This document shows, piece after piece, positions 18,501 to 27,857 of a DNA stretch of 64,000 nt. Within the stretch, counting starts at the first letter, position 1. Every line of letters begins with the position of its first letter. The notes beneath the pieces are model-generated. The model was not told the DNA's origin, made no database searches, and worked only from the letters and a program-made list of their open reading frames with translations. The position numbers and the translations under genes are program-made. Origin of the DNA: Glaciecola sp041380235 (GTDB lineage Bacteria; Pseudomonadota; Gammaproteobacteria; Enterobacterales; Alteromonadaceae); NCBI RefSeq assembly GCF_041380235.1, contig NZ_JBGIYY010000008.1:62001-126000 (forward strand). Reading direction: 5' to 3'.

Positions 18501-19691
18501 TTAGCCTTTAACAATTACAACACCAACCACTTGGTCACCTTGATTATTAATTGCGCCTTGATCTACTTCAAAGCCCAAAGCCTGTATATCGCGTCTAAAT
18601 CTTTCTAATGATTCAAAGTTATTAGCAACAGACTGCATTCTAAGTTCTGTTCGAGTAGCGTCATAGCGCAAGGTCTGCGGCGTTACGCCTGAGTTGGCAA
18701 ATGCATCGCTAAGCTGTGACAAAATTGCCAGCATACTTAAACCACCACCCGCCTGCTCGAGTCGCTTCATCTCATTTTGCACGGCTAGGCGAGCTTGACG
18801 AAACTGCCCAATATTTGGAAAGCCCTGTGCGATTGAGTTGTTAATTTGTAACGCAAACTCTGCACGCTGACTTTTTATTTGATTGAGTTCAATGCTAGTC
18901 GACACCAGGTTTACCGTAAGGGCGATAGCGCCCAGTGCGGCGGCAAGCCTCCATTTTTGCCAATGTGGATTGCCAGCTCGTTTTATACTGTATGGACCTT
19001 GACACAAATTCAAGGTCTTCGCATCAATGTTCTTGAGCATTAATAATAACGGTAAGTCAGTATAGTCAAAGCGAATACTCCCGTGACTATCCGCGCTGAG
19101 GCCGTCTATTTCGCTGAAGCATTCTATGGCTAAGTCTTCGCTTACGGTTTTTTCTTTAATTAGTTCGAGTAGCCAATCAATTTCGCCCTCAAGGCCGTGA
19201 GTTAAATCAAAGCGAGCGACTAGCTGCCGACCAAATTGTACCAAGCTAACAGCATCTTCTTTACTCGGTAAAGCTAATACATCGGGAACGATAGTTTGAC
19301 AAAAAATGCCAGCATCACTTAGGGCATGTTGCCACATCTTCAGTTTTTCTTTGGAAACAACTGCAACCTGTTGCTCATCACCAATGCGCTGGCCTAGGGC
19401 CACAAAATGTTGGTTGATATCTCCGCAAACATCTTCTTCAAGCATAAATGGGATAGCGCTGATGACTTTTCGATTTGCATTTGGTGGTAGATTTACACAA
19501 GTTAACAATATTTCTGAACTAGGTACTAACGCAATCACGTCTGCGCTGTCGGCCCTTTCTTTGAGTGAAGAAAGTTCCATGGCATTTGCAAGTTCACCCG
19601 AGGCGATTATTTCTTGTGCAGGCTCACTATATACCAGCCACTGTACGCTAGACTCTAAATCACAGCCAAACCTGAGAATTAATCGTTGCAC
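18501..19691 (-). CDS. gspL: Type II secretion system protein L
   Basis: 396 residues. The N-terminal cytoplasmic actin-like domain binds GspE (blocks LTCVNLPPNANRKVISAIPF and LEEDVCGDI). A membrane helix lies near 248-268 (WRLAAALGAIALTVNLV) and a ferredoxin-like periplasmic domain ends the protein. It recruits the GspE ATPase to the membrane. It is three bases downstream of gspK. Confidence 0.93.
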   Translation of the reverse strand: MQRLILRFGCDLESSVQWLVYSEPAQEIIASGELANAMELSSLKERADSADVIALVPSSEILLTCVNLPPNANRKVISAIPFMLEEDVCGDINQHFVALGQRIGDEQQVAVVSKEKLKMWQHALSDAGIFCQTIVPDVLALPSKEDAVSLVQFGRQLVARFDLTHGLEGEIDWLLELIKEKTVSEDLAIECFSEIDGLSADSHGSIRFDYTDLPLLLMLKNIDAKTLNLCQGPYSIKRAGNPHWQKWRLAAALGAIALTVNLVSTSIELNQIKSQRAEFALQINNSIAQGFPNIGQFRQARLAVQNEMKRLEQAGGGLSMLAILSQLSDAFANSGVTPQTLRYDATRTELRMQSVANNFESLERFRRDIQALGFEVDQGAINNQGDQVVGVVIVKG

Positions 19692-19694
19692 TAC

Positions 19695-20777
19695 TTAAAA
19701 ACCTCCAAATTCACGTCTTACCACTGTTACTGAGCCACCGCCAACGTAAAACAACGTGGTCAACCTAAACTGCGCATCATTGTACTGTGTTGTAGTGGTA
19801 AGCTTAAAGTATTTTGTATCTATAGCAAACCACTCAATGTTATTGGCAGGCAAATTAAGCGCAGTAACCGCCGGTAAGGTTCGAAAATCTTCAATTTTAC
19901 TAAAGCCTTCTTCCGGTCGGTTTGAGATAATGCTCTGCGCGTTGTCTAATGTGTCGCCAAGCAGTGCGGCTAGCACCGCAGCTTGTTCGTTGGTAATCGT
20001 GTTGACGTTCAAGCGCAAGGAAGTTTCAGGCAGAACGCACACTAATGGCAATAAGTCGTTTAGCCATTGCCCGCTTGAGCCGTTTTGTACGCCGTTAATG
20101 AGCCGTAGCTCACTTGTACTCGACATTGTGTTATTTGCCGCTAAGTAAGGAATGGCAAGGGATTCGTAGTCTACGTCTTCGGCGCCAAAATCAGAGGACT
20201 TGTCGTCTTCGTCTATCCAATCGATAAGAGAATCGGTCACCGTGTCTACCACAAAAGAATCGTCAACGATGATATCCATTAAGTTATGAAAAGCCTGTTG
20301 GCTTGGTAGCCGGCCATTTTGGGTTTGCCCATTTGGGTTGCTAGGTTTTAGCTCGGTATTACTCTGCTCTTCTTCGTTTTCACTTTCATCTTCGCTGTCG
20401 GTTTCATCAGGGTTTTGGTTGCTTGAGTTTGCCTGAGAATTAATTGCATTTAAGTTAAAGCAGGACTGCATATCAACCAGTTCTGCTTTTATGCCGCCGC
20501 CTTCTACTGGATATTCAAAGGTTTGCGCCCAAGGTTGACTTAAGTTTATGTTGTCGGGGCTCAAGCTGACTAAAGCACTTAAGGATTTGCGTGCAAACTC
20601 TTCTGCACCTAGGGCGTACCAATAGGCCTGATTATTGTCTTTAATATTTTGTGCGCGCACTACATTCAGCTGTAATCGGCTAATCATCTGCGTCGCTAAA
20701 ATACTGATCAGTGCGACGATTAGCAGCACCACCACGAGTGCAACGCCTTTCTGCTTGCTATCGGCTACAGCGTTCAC
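19695..20777 (-). CDS. gspK: Type II secretion minor pseudopilin K
   Basis: 360 residues. N-terminal prepilin-like leader ends at KQKG before VALVVVLLIVALISILAT; the missing aromatic/Glu pattern is normal for GspK. The large globular domain has metal-site region DWIDEDD and the LNVNTITNEQAAVLAALLGD helix-hairpin-like block. An acidic insertion rich in Glu, Asn and Ser (about 110-140) is unusual. GspK caps the pseudopilus tip with GspI and GspJ. It overlaps gspJ by 4 bases. Confidence 0.93.
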   Translation of the reverse strand: MNAVADSKQKGVALVVVLLIVALISILATQMISRLQLNVVRAQNIKDNNQAYWYALGAEEFARKSLSALVSLSPDNINLSQPWAQTFEYPVEGGGIKAELVDMQSCFNLNAINSQANSSNQNPDETDSEDESENEEEQSNTELKPSNPNGQTQNGRLPSQQAFHNLMDIIVDDSFVVDTVTDSLIDWIDEDDKSSDFGAEDVDYESLAIPYLAANNTMSSTSELRLINGVQNGSSGQWLNDLLPLVCVLPETSLRLNVNTITNEQAAVLAALLGDTLDNAQSIISNRPEEGFSKIEDFRTLPAVTALNLPANNIEWFAIDTKYFKLTTTTQYNDAQFRLTTLFYVGGGSVTVVRREFGGF

Positions 20778-21412
20778 AAACTTACCTGAAATACACGACG
20801 AAGCTGGCCGTAGTGCTTTGATACGATAGTAATTTGGATGGCTTTAGGGAGTTCAGTGCTTTCAATTGTTTCCGACCATTCAAAATCGTCACCGATATTT
20901 ACTTCTCTGAGTACTTCGATTGTGAAGTCTTCAATATCCTCAAGTAACACGCGCACTTTCGGTTCGGTGCCGATCACCGAATCAACATAGTTGGTGTGTA
21001 GGCGTTGCAATTGTTCATCTTGCATTCTATAGATCACATTTTGAAGTGAGCTGCGGGGCAAAACCAGCTGCGGGTTATGCCATCCGCTGCGGACAATAGA
21101 TATGCCATATGCATCGCTCTCAAACTCAAATTCACCACCGTTTATGATGAGCTGGTTTTCTTGTCCTTGGATCCTAGGCACTCGGTCAGCAATTTGTTGA
21201 AAATCACGCTCTATTACCAACATCGCCCGCTGTAAATTTTGCAGATTACTGAGCTCGCGATCTGACACACCGCTACTAGACGTAACGGTTCCGAGCACCT
21301 GATTCGCCGCCAAAGCAATTAACGAAAAAATCGCGACCGCGATTATCAACTCAATCAAGGTGAATCCCCTTACGAGGACACCCAAACTTTTTTGTTTAAA
21401 AAAAACAGCCAT
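20774..21412 (-). CDS. gspJ: Type II secretion minor pseudopilin J
   Basis: 212 residues. The leader MAVFFKQKSLGVLVRG is cleaved before FTLIELIIAVAIFSLIALA. Family blocks ALAANQVLG and AMLVIERDFQQIADR follow. LGVL within the leader is encoded by a dispersed repeat copy, so the repeat falls in residues removed by the prepilin peptidase. It forms the tip complex with GspI and GspK. Confidence 0.94.
   Translation of the reverse strand: MAVFFKQKSLGVLVRGFTLIELIIAVAIFSLIALAANQVLGTVTSSSGVSDRELSNLQNLQRAMLVIERDFQQIADRVPRIQGQENQLIINGGEFEFESDAYGISIVRSGWHNPQLVLPRSSLQNVIYRMQDEQLQRLHTNYVDSVIGTEPKVRVLLEDIEDFTIEVLREVNIGDDFEWSETIESTELPKAIQITIVSKHYGQLRRVFQVSL
21374..21386 (+). repeat. Dispersed repeat copy 3 (exact), in gspJ leader
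   Basis: GAGGACACCCAAA on the plus strand, antisense to gspJ; flanked on the right by CTTTTTTG. It encodes LGVL in the cleaved prepilin leader. Second exception to the sense-strand rule. Confidence 0.9.
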
Positions 21413-21420
21413 CAGCAGAC

Positions 21421-21825
21421 CTACTCTCGCGCCATAAAGGTTGTCACGCTGGTAATCGAGCCAGTAAAATCAGCGTTTTTATAGACAGTTACGGTCACTT
21501 CTAACAAATCGTCATCGAGCGTCTTTAGTACTGTCTGCTCCCAAAACCATTGCTGCTGAGCCATTTCGGTATCACCTTTAAGGTTATTTTTGGGGGGCCA
21601 AGTTGTATTTGCACGAATACTCGTTTCAGTTAGCTGATTGTTAGCGACATAAGTAGCAAAGGTTAGATTTTTTAGCATGCTAACGGCGTTTAAATGCTCA
21701 GCTGCGCCTTTTACAACAGCACCGCCAGCCAGAGCAAAAATGGCGACGGCAATGAGAACTTCTAAGAGGGTGAAGCCTATTTGGCGGGTGAAAAGTTTGG
21801 GTGTCCTCATATTGAATTGCGTCAT
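21421..21825 (-). CDS. gspI: Type II secretion minor pseudopilin I
   Basis: 134 residues. Leader MTQFNMRTPKLFTRQIG is cleaved before FTLLEVLIAVAIFALAGGA. Conserved GspI blocks include KNLTFATYVANNQL and QQWFWEQTV. Its start overlaps the gspH stop by 4 bases. M6-R-T-P-K in the leader comes from a repeat copy; M6 could be an alternative start. The gene lies eight bases upstream of gspJ. Confidence 0.94.
   Translation of the reverse strand: MTQFNMRTPKLFTRQIGFTLLEVLIAVAIFALAGGAVVKGAAEHLNAVSMLKNLTFATYVANNQLTETSIRANTTWPPKNNLKGDTEMAQQQWFWEQTVLKTLDDDLLEVTVTVYKNADFTGSITSVTTFMARE
21796..21808 (-). repeat. Dispersed repeat copy 4 (exact), in gspI leader
   Basis: Sense strand of gspI reads GAGGACACCCAAA followed by CTTTTC. 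It encodes RTPK in the cleaved prepilin leader. Confidence 0.9.
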
Positions 21826-22433
21826 AGCTCTTCTTTGTCCAAGCGAAGCAGAGGCGGCACGTCTTCGCCTTGCAGCGTAAAGAAAAATGGTATGGTTTGA
21901 CCAAAGGGTTCATCATAAATCAGGCGTATTTCAAAAGGGGTAATCTCGCCGCTAGAGAGCAATAAAATTTGCGGAGGCGGTGGCTCAATATCCTCTTCAT
22001 TCCCAATTTCAACGCCTTCGTCGCTTACACTTAAAGATTCGTCAAACACTTTAGTATCAAATAGGCTATCTTCGTTTTGCCAGGGTAAGTCCTCAAGAAT
22101 CAGCTCCAATGAAACGAACTCAGGCAATTCATGCATCGCAAAGATAGGCTGAGTTTCTATTGGGCGCCATCGCTGCTCATCATTTAGCGCAACAAACTCA
22201 TAAGTCACCTTTTCAAGATCTACTCTTAGCCCAAGCTGTTTTTGATTGAGAACCGCGTAATCGCTTGCCATATCAAACAAGACCTGTAGTTTGCGAGTCT
22301 CTTGCTCAACGTCATCTGCTGGGTCTTTACCGATCACGTTATAGCTTACTACCGATACAATTAGCCCAATTACCGCTATTACCAGAATGAGTTCTAGCAG
22401 TGTAAAACCTTGGTGCTTGCGAGATATGTGCAT
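21822..22433 (-). CDS. gspH: Type II secretion minor pseudopilin H
   Basis: 203 residues. Short leader MHISRKHQG before FTLLELILVIAVIGLIVSVV. The soluble domain contains LFDMASDYAVLNQKQLGLRV and ends in TPFEIRLIYDE, as in GspH. An acidic stretch (about 125-150) is present. It links the tip complex to the major pseudopilin. The 70-base gap to gspG is the largest between gspC and gspH. Confidence 0.93.
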   Translation of the reverse strand: MHISRKHQGFTLLELILVIAVIGLIVSVVSYNVIGKDPADDVEQETRKLQVLFDMASDYAVLNQKQLGLRVDLEKVTYEFVALNDEQRWRPIETQPIFAMHELPEFVSLELILEDLPWQNEDSLFDTKVFDESLSVSDEGVEIGNEEDIEPPPPQILLLSSGEITPFEIRLIYDEPFGQTIPFFFTLQGEDVPPLLRLDKEEL

Positions 22434-22503
22434 GCCAACCTACGCGTAAAGAGAGATAAGAGCTAAGCTAAGTGAAAGATGCCTGATTTGCGCATTCATT
22501 CAA

Positions 22504-22959
22504 CTATAGGTACTCGTTAATATTCCAACTTCCGATATCATCATCAGTGCCATCGACACCATCAGGGCCAATAGAATAAATTTCTACTGGCTTTATTTCA
22601 CCTGGGCTCAGCAATATATAATCAAAGCCCCACGGGTCTTGTGGTAAGCGGTTAATAATTCCGCCCTCTGGGTAATTTCTTGGAATAGGTTCGATAGTCG
22701 GCATAGTCACTAATGCTTCTAAGCCCTGTTCAGTGGTAGGAAAACGATTGGCATTTAATTTATACATCTGCAATGCATTTTCGAGATTTTGAATGTCTAT
22801 GGCGGCTTTCTTCAGCTCAGCGGTGGACTTACTTCCGCCTACATTTGGAATAACCAGTGCAGCAATCATGCCGATGATGAAAATAACAATCATGACTTCT
22901 ATTAGCGTGAAGCCTCGAATAGCATTTCGACTTTGGGGAAAGAGACCTTGAGATGTCAT
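22504..22959 (-). CDS. gspG: Type II secretion major pseudopilin G
   Basis: 151 residues. Leader ends at AIRG before FTLIEVMIVIFIIGMIAALV. Diagnostic blocks: LENALQMYKLNANRFPTTEQ, GLEALV, LPQDPWGFDYILLSPG and the calcium-site tail GPDGVDGTDDDIGSWN. It polymerises into the periplasmic pseudopilus. Confidence 0.96.
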   Translation of the reverse strand: MTSQGLFPQSRNAIRGFTLIEVMIVIFIIGMIAALVIPNVGGSKSTAELKKAAIDIQNLENALQMYKLNANRFPTTEQGLEALVTMPTIEPIPRNYPEGGIINRLPQDPWGFDYILLSPGEIKPVEIYSIGPDGVDGTDDDIGSWNINEYL

Positions 22960-22973
22960 TGTTATAATCCTTA

Positions 22974-24191
22974 TTAAGAGCCAACTAAATTGTTTAACGC
23001 CAAGATTGGCATTAATATCGCCATGACGATAAAGAGTACAATGGCTGCCATCGTAACGATGAGAGCCGGTTCAAATATTTTCAACGCGATATTGATAGTA
23101 GAAGCCAATTCGCGCTCTTGGTTGTCTGCTGCTCGTGCCAACATATTTTGCAATTCACCGGAGCGCTCTCCTGATGCAATCATGTGCATCATCATAGGTG
23201 GAAACACCTTAGTACTTTCGAGTGCGGCCCGTAAACTGCTACCTTCTTTGACTTTTTCTGCGGCTTCCTTTACCAAGTTTTTTAAATGTTTGTTTTCCAG
23301 CACATTACCCGCTATGCGCATGGATTCTAGTAATGGAACGGCACTTGCCGACAGTATGCTAAGAGTTTGAGCAAATCTGGCGGTATTAGTTCCCCTGACT
23401 AACTTGCCAATAACAGGCAAAAACAACAGCCGTTTATGCCACATCAGCTCCATACGGGGTGCCTGCAACATCCGATGAATTAGCAGTATAACGATGCCTA
23501 GTACGATAGCGGCAAAGATGCCGTAGTCTTGCAAGGCATCGCTAATATTAATTAAAATCCGCGTCATCAGAGGGAGCTCTTGACCCATGTTGTCAAATTG
23601 CTCAACGATGCTTGGCACAACGACGGTCAGCAACATGATTACTACACACAGCGCAACTACCATCATAACAATTGGATAGATCAAGGCCTGACTAATTTGG
23701 CTTGCGGTTTGCTGTCGTTTCTCTGTGTAGTCTGCTAGGCGACTGAGCACCGTGTCTAGATATCCTGAGCGCTCACCGGCGGCAACCATAGCCCGGTAAA
23801 GCGTGTCAAAGATTCGCGGAAAATCGCCAAGGGCCTTAGCAAGAGAATGCCCTTCTACTACCTTACTGCGAACTGCCATCATCATATTTTTATGACGAGG
23901 TTTTTCAGATTGCTCTGCTACCGCTAAAAGTGCTTCTTCAATAGGTAAGGCAGCTTCAATTAGCGTAGCCAACTGGCGGGTTAGAAGTGCTAGATCGCTA
24001 CTGGATATTTTAGGAGCAAAAAACGATATTTTGCGATCGCTAACTTTCTGTTCGGCTACTTGCTCGACTTCGACCGGGATAAGAGATTTTTCTCGAAGCT
24101 GCTGGCGTATTTGTCTAGCGGTATCGCCCTCTAGTACGCCAGATTTATTTTTACCGCGCGCATCCAGCGCTTTATATGCAAACGCTGGCAT
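22974..24191 (-). CDS. gspF: Type II secretion inner-membrane platform protein F
   Basis: 405 residues starting MPAFAYKALDARGKNKSGVL. Two GspF domains, each with conserved blocks (LARQLATLIEAALPIEEAL-like and FAQTLSILSASAVPLLESM), and three membrane helices (about 170-195, 220-240, 375-398). It is the platform coupled to GspE. It touches gspE by one base (TAATG). Confidence 0.95.
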   Translation of the reverse strand: MPAFAYKALDARGKNKSGVLEGDTARQIRQQLREKSLIPVEVEQVAEQKVSDRKISFFAPKISSSDLALLTRQLATLIEAALPIEEALLAVAEQSEKPRHKNMMMAVRSKVVEGHSLAKALGDFPRIFDTLYRAMVAAGERSGYLDTVLSRLADYTEKRQQTASQISQALIYPIVMMVVALCVVIMLLTVVVPSIVEQFDNMGQELPLMTRILINISDALQDYGIFAAIVLGIVILLIHRMLQAPRMELMWHKRLLFLPVIGKLVRGTNTARFAQTLSILSASAVPLLESMRIAGNVLENKHLKNLVKEAAEKVKEGSSLRAALESTKVFPPMMMHMIASGERSGELQNMLARAADNQERELASTINIALKIFEPALIVTMAAIVLFIVMAILMPILALNNLVGS

Positions 24192-25792
24192 TATTCTTCT
24201 CTAGTCACTCGCAAGACTTCCTCGAGCGAGGTTACGCCTTTGAGTACTTTATCGCAGCCATCTTGGCGAATCGATGGCGTGGTTTTGCGAATATACTTTT
24301 CGATGGCCTGCTCACCACGACCATCGTGCATCATCTCGCGCACTGTTTCATCAACAATTAGTTGCTCGTGGATACCGGTTCGGCCTCTGTAGCCGGAATA
24401 ATTGCACTGCACGCATCCTTTGGGATTATAAATAATGGCGTCGGTTTGTTCATCGAGGCCAAGTACTTCGCGTTCACTAGCACTGGGTTTATGCGCTACT
24501 TTGCATTCAGGGCAAAGGGTGCGCACCAAGCGTTGAGAGAGCACTGAGAGCAGACTAGACGATAGTAAAAACGGTTCGATACCCATGTCTTCTAAGCGGG
24601 TAATGGCGCCTGCAGCAGTATTCGTATGTAGAGTCGATAATACTAAATGACCGGTTAAACTGGCCTGAACCGCTATTTGCGCGGTTTCTACATCCCGTAT
24701 TTCGCCGACCATCACTACATCGGGATCCTGACGTAAAATCGCGCGTAGACCTCTTGCAAAGGTCATATCCACTTTCGGATTGACTTGTGTTTGGCCAATG
24801 CCCTCTAAGTCAAACTCAATCGGGTCTTCCACGGTCAGAATATTACGGTCCTTTGAATTAATTTCACTCAGTCCCGCATACAGGGTAGTACTTTTCCCAG
24901 ACCCTGTGGGGCCTGTGACCAGCATAATACCGTGGGGTTTGCGGATTAAGCTTGAAAAGTGCTTTCTGTTTGCTAGCGTCATGCCCAAATCCTCAAGATT
25001 TAAACGTGCGTTATTTTTATCTAATAATCGCAATACGACTCGCTCGCCATGACTCGAGGGCATGGTTGATACACGCACATCTACTGCACGACCACCTATG
25101 CGCAGGCTGATACGCCCATCTTGAGGTACTCGTTTCTCGGCAATATCCATTTTGGACATAACCTTGATACGTGATACCAGCATCGAGGACATTTTGCGGT
25201 TAGGACGCAATATTTCGCGCAGCACGCCGTCTACTCTAAAACGCACTACAAGTTGATTTTCGAAAGTTTCGATATGAATATCGGATGCGCCTTCTTTAAT
25301 TGCCTCACCGAGCATGGCGTTGATCAATTTAATAATGGGCGCATCGTCTTCATTGTCTAGCAGATCTTCGGTATCGGGCAGGTCCTCGGCTAAGGCAAAT
25401 AAATCACTTTCATTGCCTAGGTCTTCCATTAATTGCTTAGCTTCAGAAGAATTACGTTGGAAGGAATCGGTTAGAATCTGTTCAAAACGATCTTCGGCTC
25501 GAATTTGCATTTGCAGCGGGCCGCCAACAAATCTGCGCACTTCTGCGATACTTTTAAGGCTAGTTTGCTCGGTGTAAATTAAAGTCACTGGTTCAGAGTC
25601 TAATCCGAGTAGCACTTTGTGGCGTTTCGCAAAACCAAAGGGCACCTGCAAACCGATAACTTCATCTTCATCCGGCATAAGCTCGGAGTTTGCAGCCATC
25701 TCTGCTTGCTGCAAATCATCACTTGCACTATCCAATAATGGTGCTCTGTCTAGGTCTCCATTTTGCAGATGCTTATCTTCTTGCATGCTCAA
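24191..25792 (-). CDS. gspE: Type II secretion ATPase E
   Basis: 533 residues. N-terminal N1E/N2E domains, then Walker A GPTGSGKST near 295, Asp box TVEDPIEFDLEGIGQ, Walker B DPDVVMVGEIRD and His box GHLVLSTLHTN. A tetra-cysteine zinc site is complete: CPEC near 425 and CVQC near 457. It powers secretion from the cytoplasmic face. It overlaps gspD by 4 bases. Confidence 0.96.
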   Translation of the reverse strand: MSMQEDKHLQNGDLDRAPLLDSASDDLQQAEMAANSELMPDEDEVIGLQVPFGFAKRHKVLLGLDSEPVTLIYTEQTSLKSIAEVRRFVGGPLQMQIRAEDRFEQILTDSFQRNSSEAKQLMEDLGNESDLFALAEDLPDTEDLLDNEDDAPIIKLINAMLGEAIKEGASDIHIETFENQLVVRFRVDGVLREILRPNRKMSSMLVSRIKVMSKMDIAEKRVPQDGRISLRIGGRAVDVRVSTMPSSHGERVVLRLLDKNNARLNLEDLGMTLANRKHFSSLIRKPHGIMLVTGPTGSGKSTTLYAGLSEINSKDRNILTVEDPIEFDLEGIGQTQVNPKVDMTFARGLRAILRQDPDVVMVGEIRDVETAQIAVQASLTGHLVLSTLHTNTAAGAITRLEDMGIEPFLLSSSLLSVLSQRLVRTLCPECKVAHKPSASEREVLGLDEQTDAIIYNPKGCVQCNYSGYRGRTGIHEQLIVDETVREMMHDGRGEQAIEKYIRKTTPSIRQDGCDKVLKGVTSLEEVLRVTREE

Positions 25793-27843
25793 TTTTCCAA
25801 TTGATCTTTTTCGAGCAAATATTGTTCGAATGAAGGCGGCAGTGTGAGTTTATCGTCCCATGCGGGGATGCTTGGCCCCTCGGTATTGGGCATAAGTGGG
25901 ATACCTTGAGATTGACGATTGAGTTGCTGAGCTCTGATAAAATTATATTTACGATGGCTGATTTCGTTCATGGTGACGCCATCTCGAACGATGGTTGGCC
26001 TTAAAAATACCATCAAGTTGCGCTTGCGCTTGCTCGTTGTGGTTGTTTTAAATAGGTGGCCGAGAAACGGAATGTCTCCCAGTAAGGGGACTTTTGAAAC
26101 GCTTTCTTGGACGTCTTCATCAATTAAGCCGCCTAGCACTATGGTGCCACCATCGTCTACGATAACCGTGGTTTTGATTTCACGTTTATTAATCGAGATA
26201 TCCACAGCGGTTGCACCACTAACGCTAGATACTTCTTGCTCGATGGTTAGCTGAACGGCATCACCTTCATTAATTTGCGGCGTAACTTTTAGCTTTATAC
26301 CTACTTCTTGACGATCAACCGTTTGAAATGGGTTGGAGTTATTTGCACCGGTGCTCGCTCCGGTAATAATAGGCACTTCTTGACCGACGATAAAAAAAGC
26401 TTCTTCGTTATCTAAAGTGGTTAAATGAGGTGTCGCTAAAATATTCGAATTGGTGTCGTTGCTGACTGCTTGCACAACGGCACCCCAGCCATTTTCAATG
26501 ACACCTGCAATCAAACCATTTGCACCACCTAATAATTGTGCAAGAGGTGTCAGATTGCCTTCGATAGTTTCATTAGTCTGAACTGGAACACCATTAGCCG
26601 AGGTGGTGGTCCTTGTAACGGTGCGGTCCTCGGCTTCTCGCAATGCAACACCCAAAGTACCTACTGGAATGACGCCATTGCTGAATTGAGTTCCGCCGCC
26701 GTCTTCAGATACCCATTGCACACCAAGGGTTACGCCATCACCTTCAAACACTTCAACAATAATTGCCTCAACCTGCACCTGAGCTCGGCGCACGTCTAAT
26801 TGGCGAATAACGTCTTCGAGTGAGCGCATCATGTCGGGTTCTGCTGTGATTACTAAAGAGTTGCTATCTTGATGAAAATCGATACTGACATCGCGGTTGT
26901 TCGACGTGCTTCTGCGAGCCTGTTGAGCAGTGGGCTGACCCTCTGATTGAATCGATGCACTGACACCTTGTAGCACTTTAACTAGGTCTTCAGCTTTTGC
27001 ATAATTTAAGAATATAACACGAGTGTTACCGCTACTTTCAAGCTCTTCATCCATACGTCGTATTAGGTTGATGAGGCGCTGGCGGGCTTTTATATCACCA
27101 CTGACAATAATGCTGTTGGTGCGATCATCTGCTACTACGCGAGGTGTCGATTTACCTCCGGCCGCTTGGTTGCCCGCTGTATTATTTATACTATCTATGA
27201 TGCGAACCATTTCTGATGCTGAGGCATATTTAAGTTTGATAACTTCGACTTCTTCATCGCCTGCTCGGTCTACGCGCTCAATGATTTCAACTAAGCGATT
27301 TACCACTGCTGCTCTGCCGGTGAGCATCATCACATTGGAAGGGTCGTGGCTGACGACGTTGCCGCCGCCTTGCTGGTCATTCAATTGACGAAGAATTGGC
27401 GCAAGCTCTCGCACGGGCACATTGTAAACCGGCATGACTCGCGTGATCATTTCATCACCGTTAAATGGCGTGCCTTCTACAACAGGAATGTTGGATGATT
27501 TTGCATCTTTTGAACGAACGACCTTTAAAATGCCGTTTGGCATTTCAACCACTGCAAAATCATAAACTTGCAATACGTTTAAAAAGAATTGGTAGTACTG
27601 CTCCTCATTGAGCAAATCGTAGCTGCGAACACTAATTTTGCCACGCACATTTGGATCAACGATGATTGTTCGTTTTAGGTTTTTACCGACGATATTGATA
27701 AATTCAGTGATTTCTGTGTCTTTAAAGTTAGGCTGATATTCTGCGGCATAAGCAACGCTACCTAGCACGAAGCTTACAACCATGCTGATGCACAGCATTA
27801 GCTTCTGGCATTTTTTCATGCGCATAAATACTCTCATAACCAT
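25789..27843 (-). CDS. gspD: Type II secretion secretin D
   Basis: 684 residues. Signal peptide ends near VAYA|AEYQPNFKDTEITEF. N0 domain (TEFINIVGKNLKRTIIVDP), N1-N3 repeats (VIKLKYASASEMVRIIDS, FLNYAKAEDLVKVLQG) and the secretin domain (VPLLGDIPFLGHLFK near 590). It forms the outer-membrane channel. ATGs at 27843, 27837, 27825 and 27819 are all in frame; AAGG lies just upstream of the first two. No pilotin gene is seen in the window. Confidence 0.95.
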   Translation of the reverse strand: MVMRVFMRMKKCQKLMLCISMVVSFVLGSVAYAAEYQPNFKDTEITEFINIVGKNLKRTIIVDPNVRGKISVRSYDLLNEEQYYQFFLNVLQVYDFAVVEMPNGILKVVRSKDAKSSNIPVVEGTPFNGDEMITRVMPVYNVPVRELAPILRQLNDQQGGGNVVSHDPSNVMMLTGRAAVVNRLVEIIERVDRAGDEEVEVIKLKYASASEMVRIIDSINNTAGNQAAGGKSTPRVVADDRTNSIIVSGDIKARQRLINLIRRMDEELESSGNTRVIFLNYAKAEDLVKVLQGVSASIQSEGQPTAQQARRSTSNNRDVSIDFHQDSNSLVITAEPDMMRSLEDVIRQLDVRRAQVQVEAIIVEVFEGDGVTLGVQWVSEDGGGTQFSNGVIPVGTLGVALREAEDRTVTRTTTSANGVPVQTNETIEGNLTPLAQLLGGANGLIAGVIENGWGAVVQAVSNDTNSNILATPHLTTLDNEEAFFIVGQEVPIITGASTGANNSNPFQTVDRQEVGIKLKVTPQINEGDAVQLTIEQEVSSVSGATAVDISINKREIKTTVIVDDGGTIVLGGLIDEDVQESVSKVPLLGDIPFLGHLFKTTTTSKRKRNLMVFLRPTIVRDGVTMNEISHRKYNFIRAQQLNRQSQGIPLMPNTEGPSIPAWDDKLTLPPSFEQYLLEKDQLEN

Positions 27844-27857
27844 ACTACCTTCATTAT

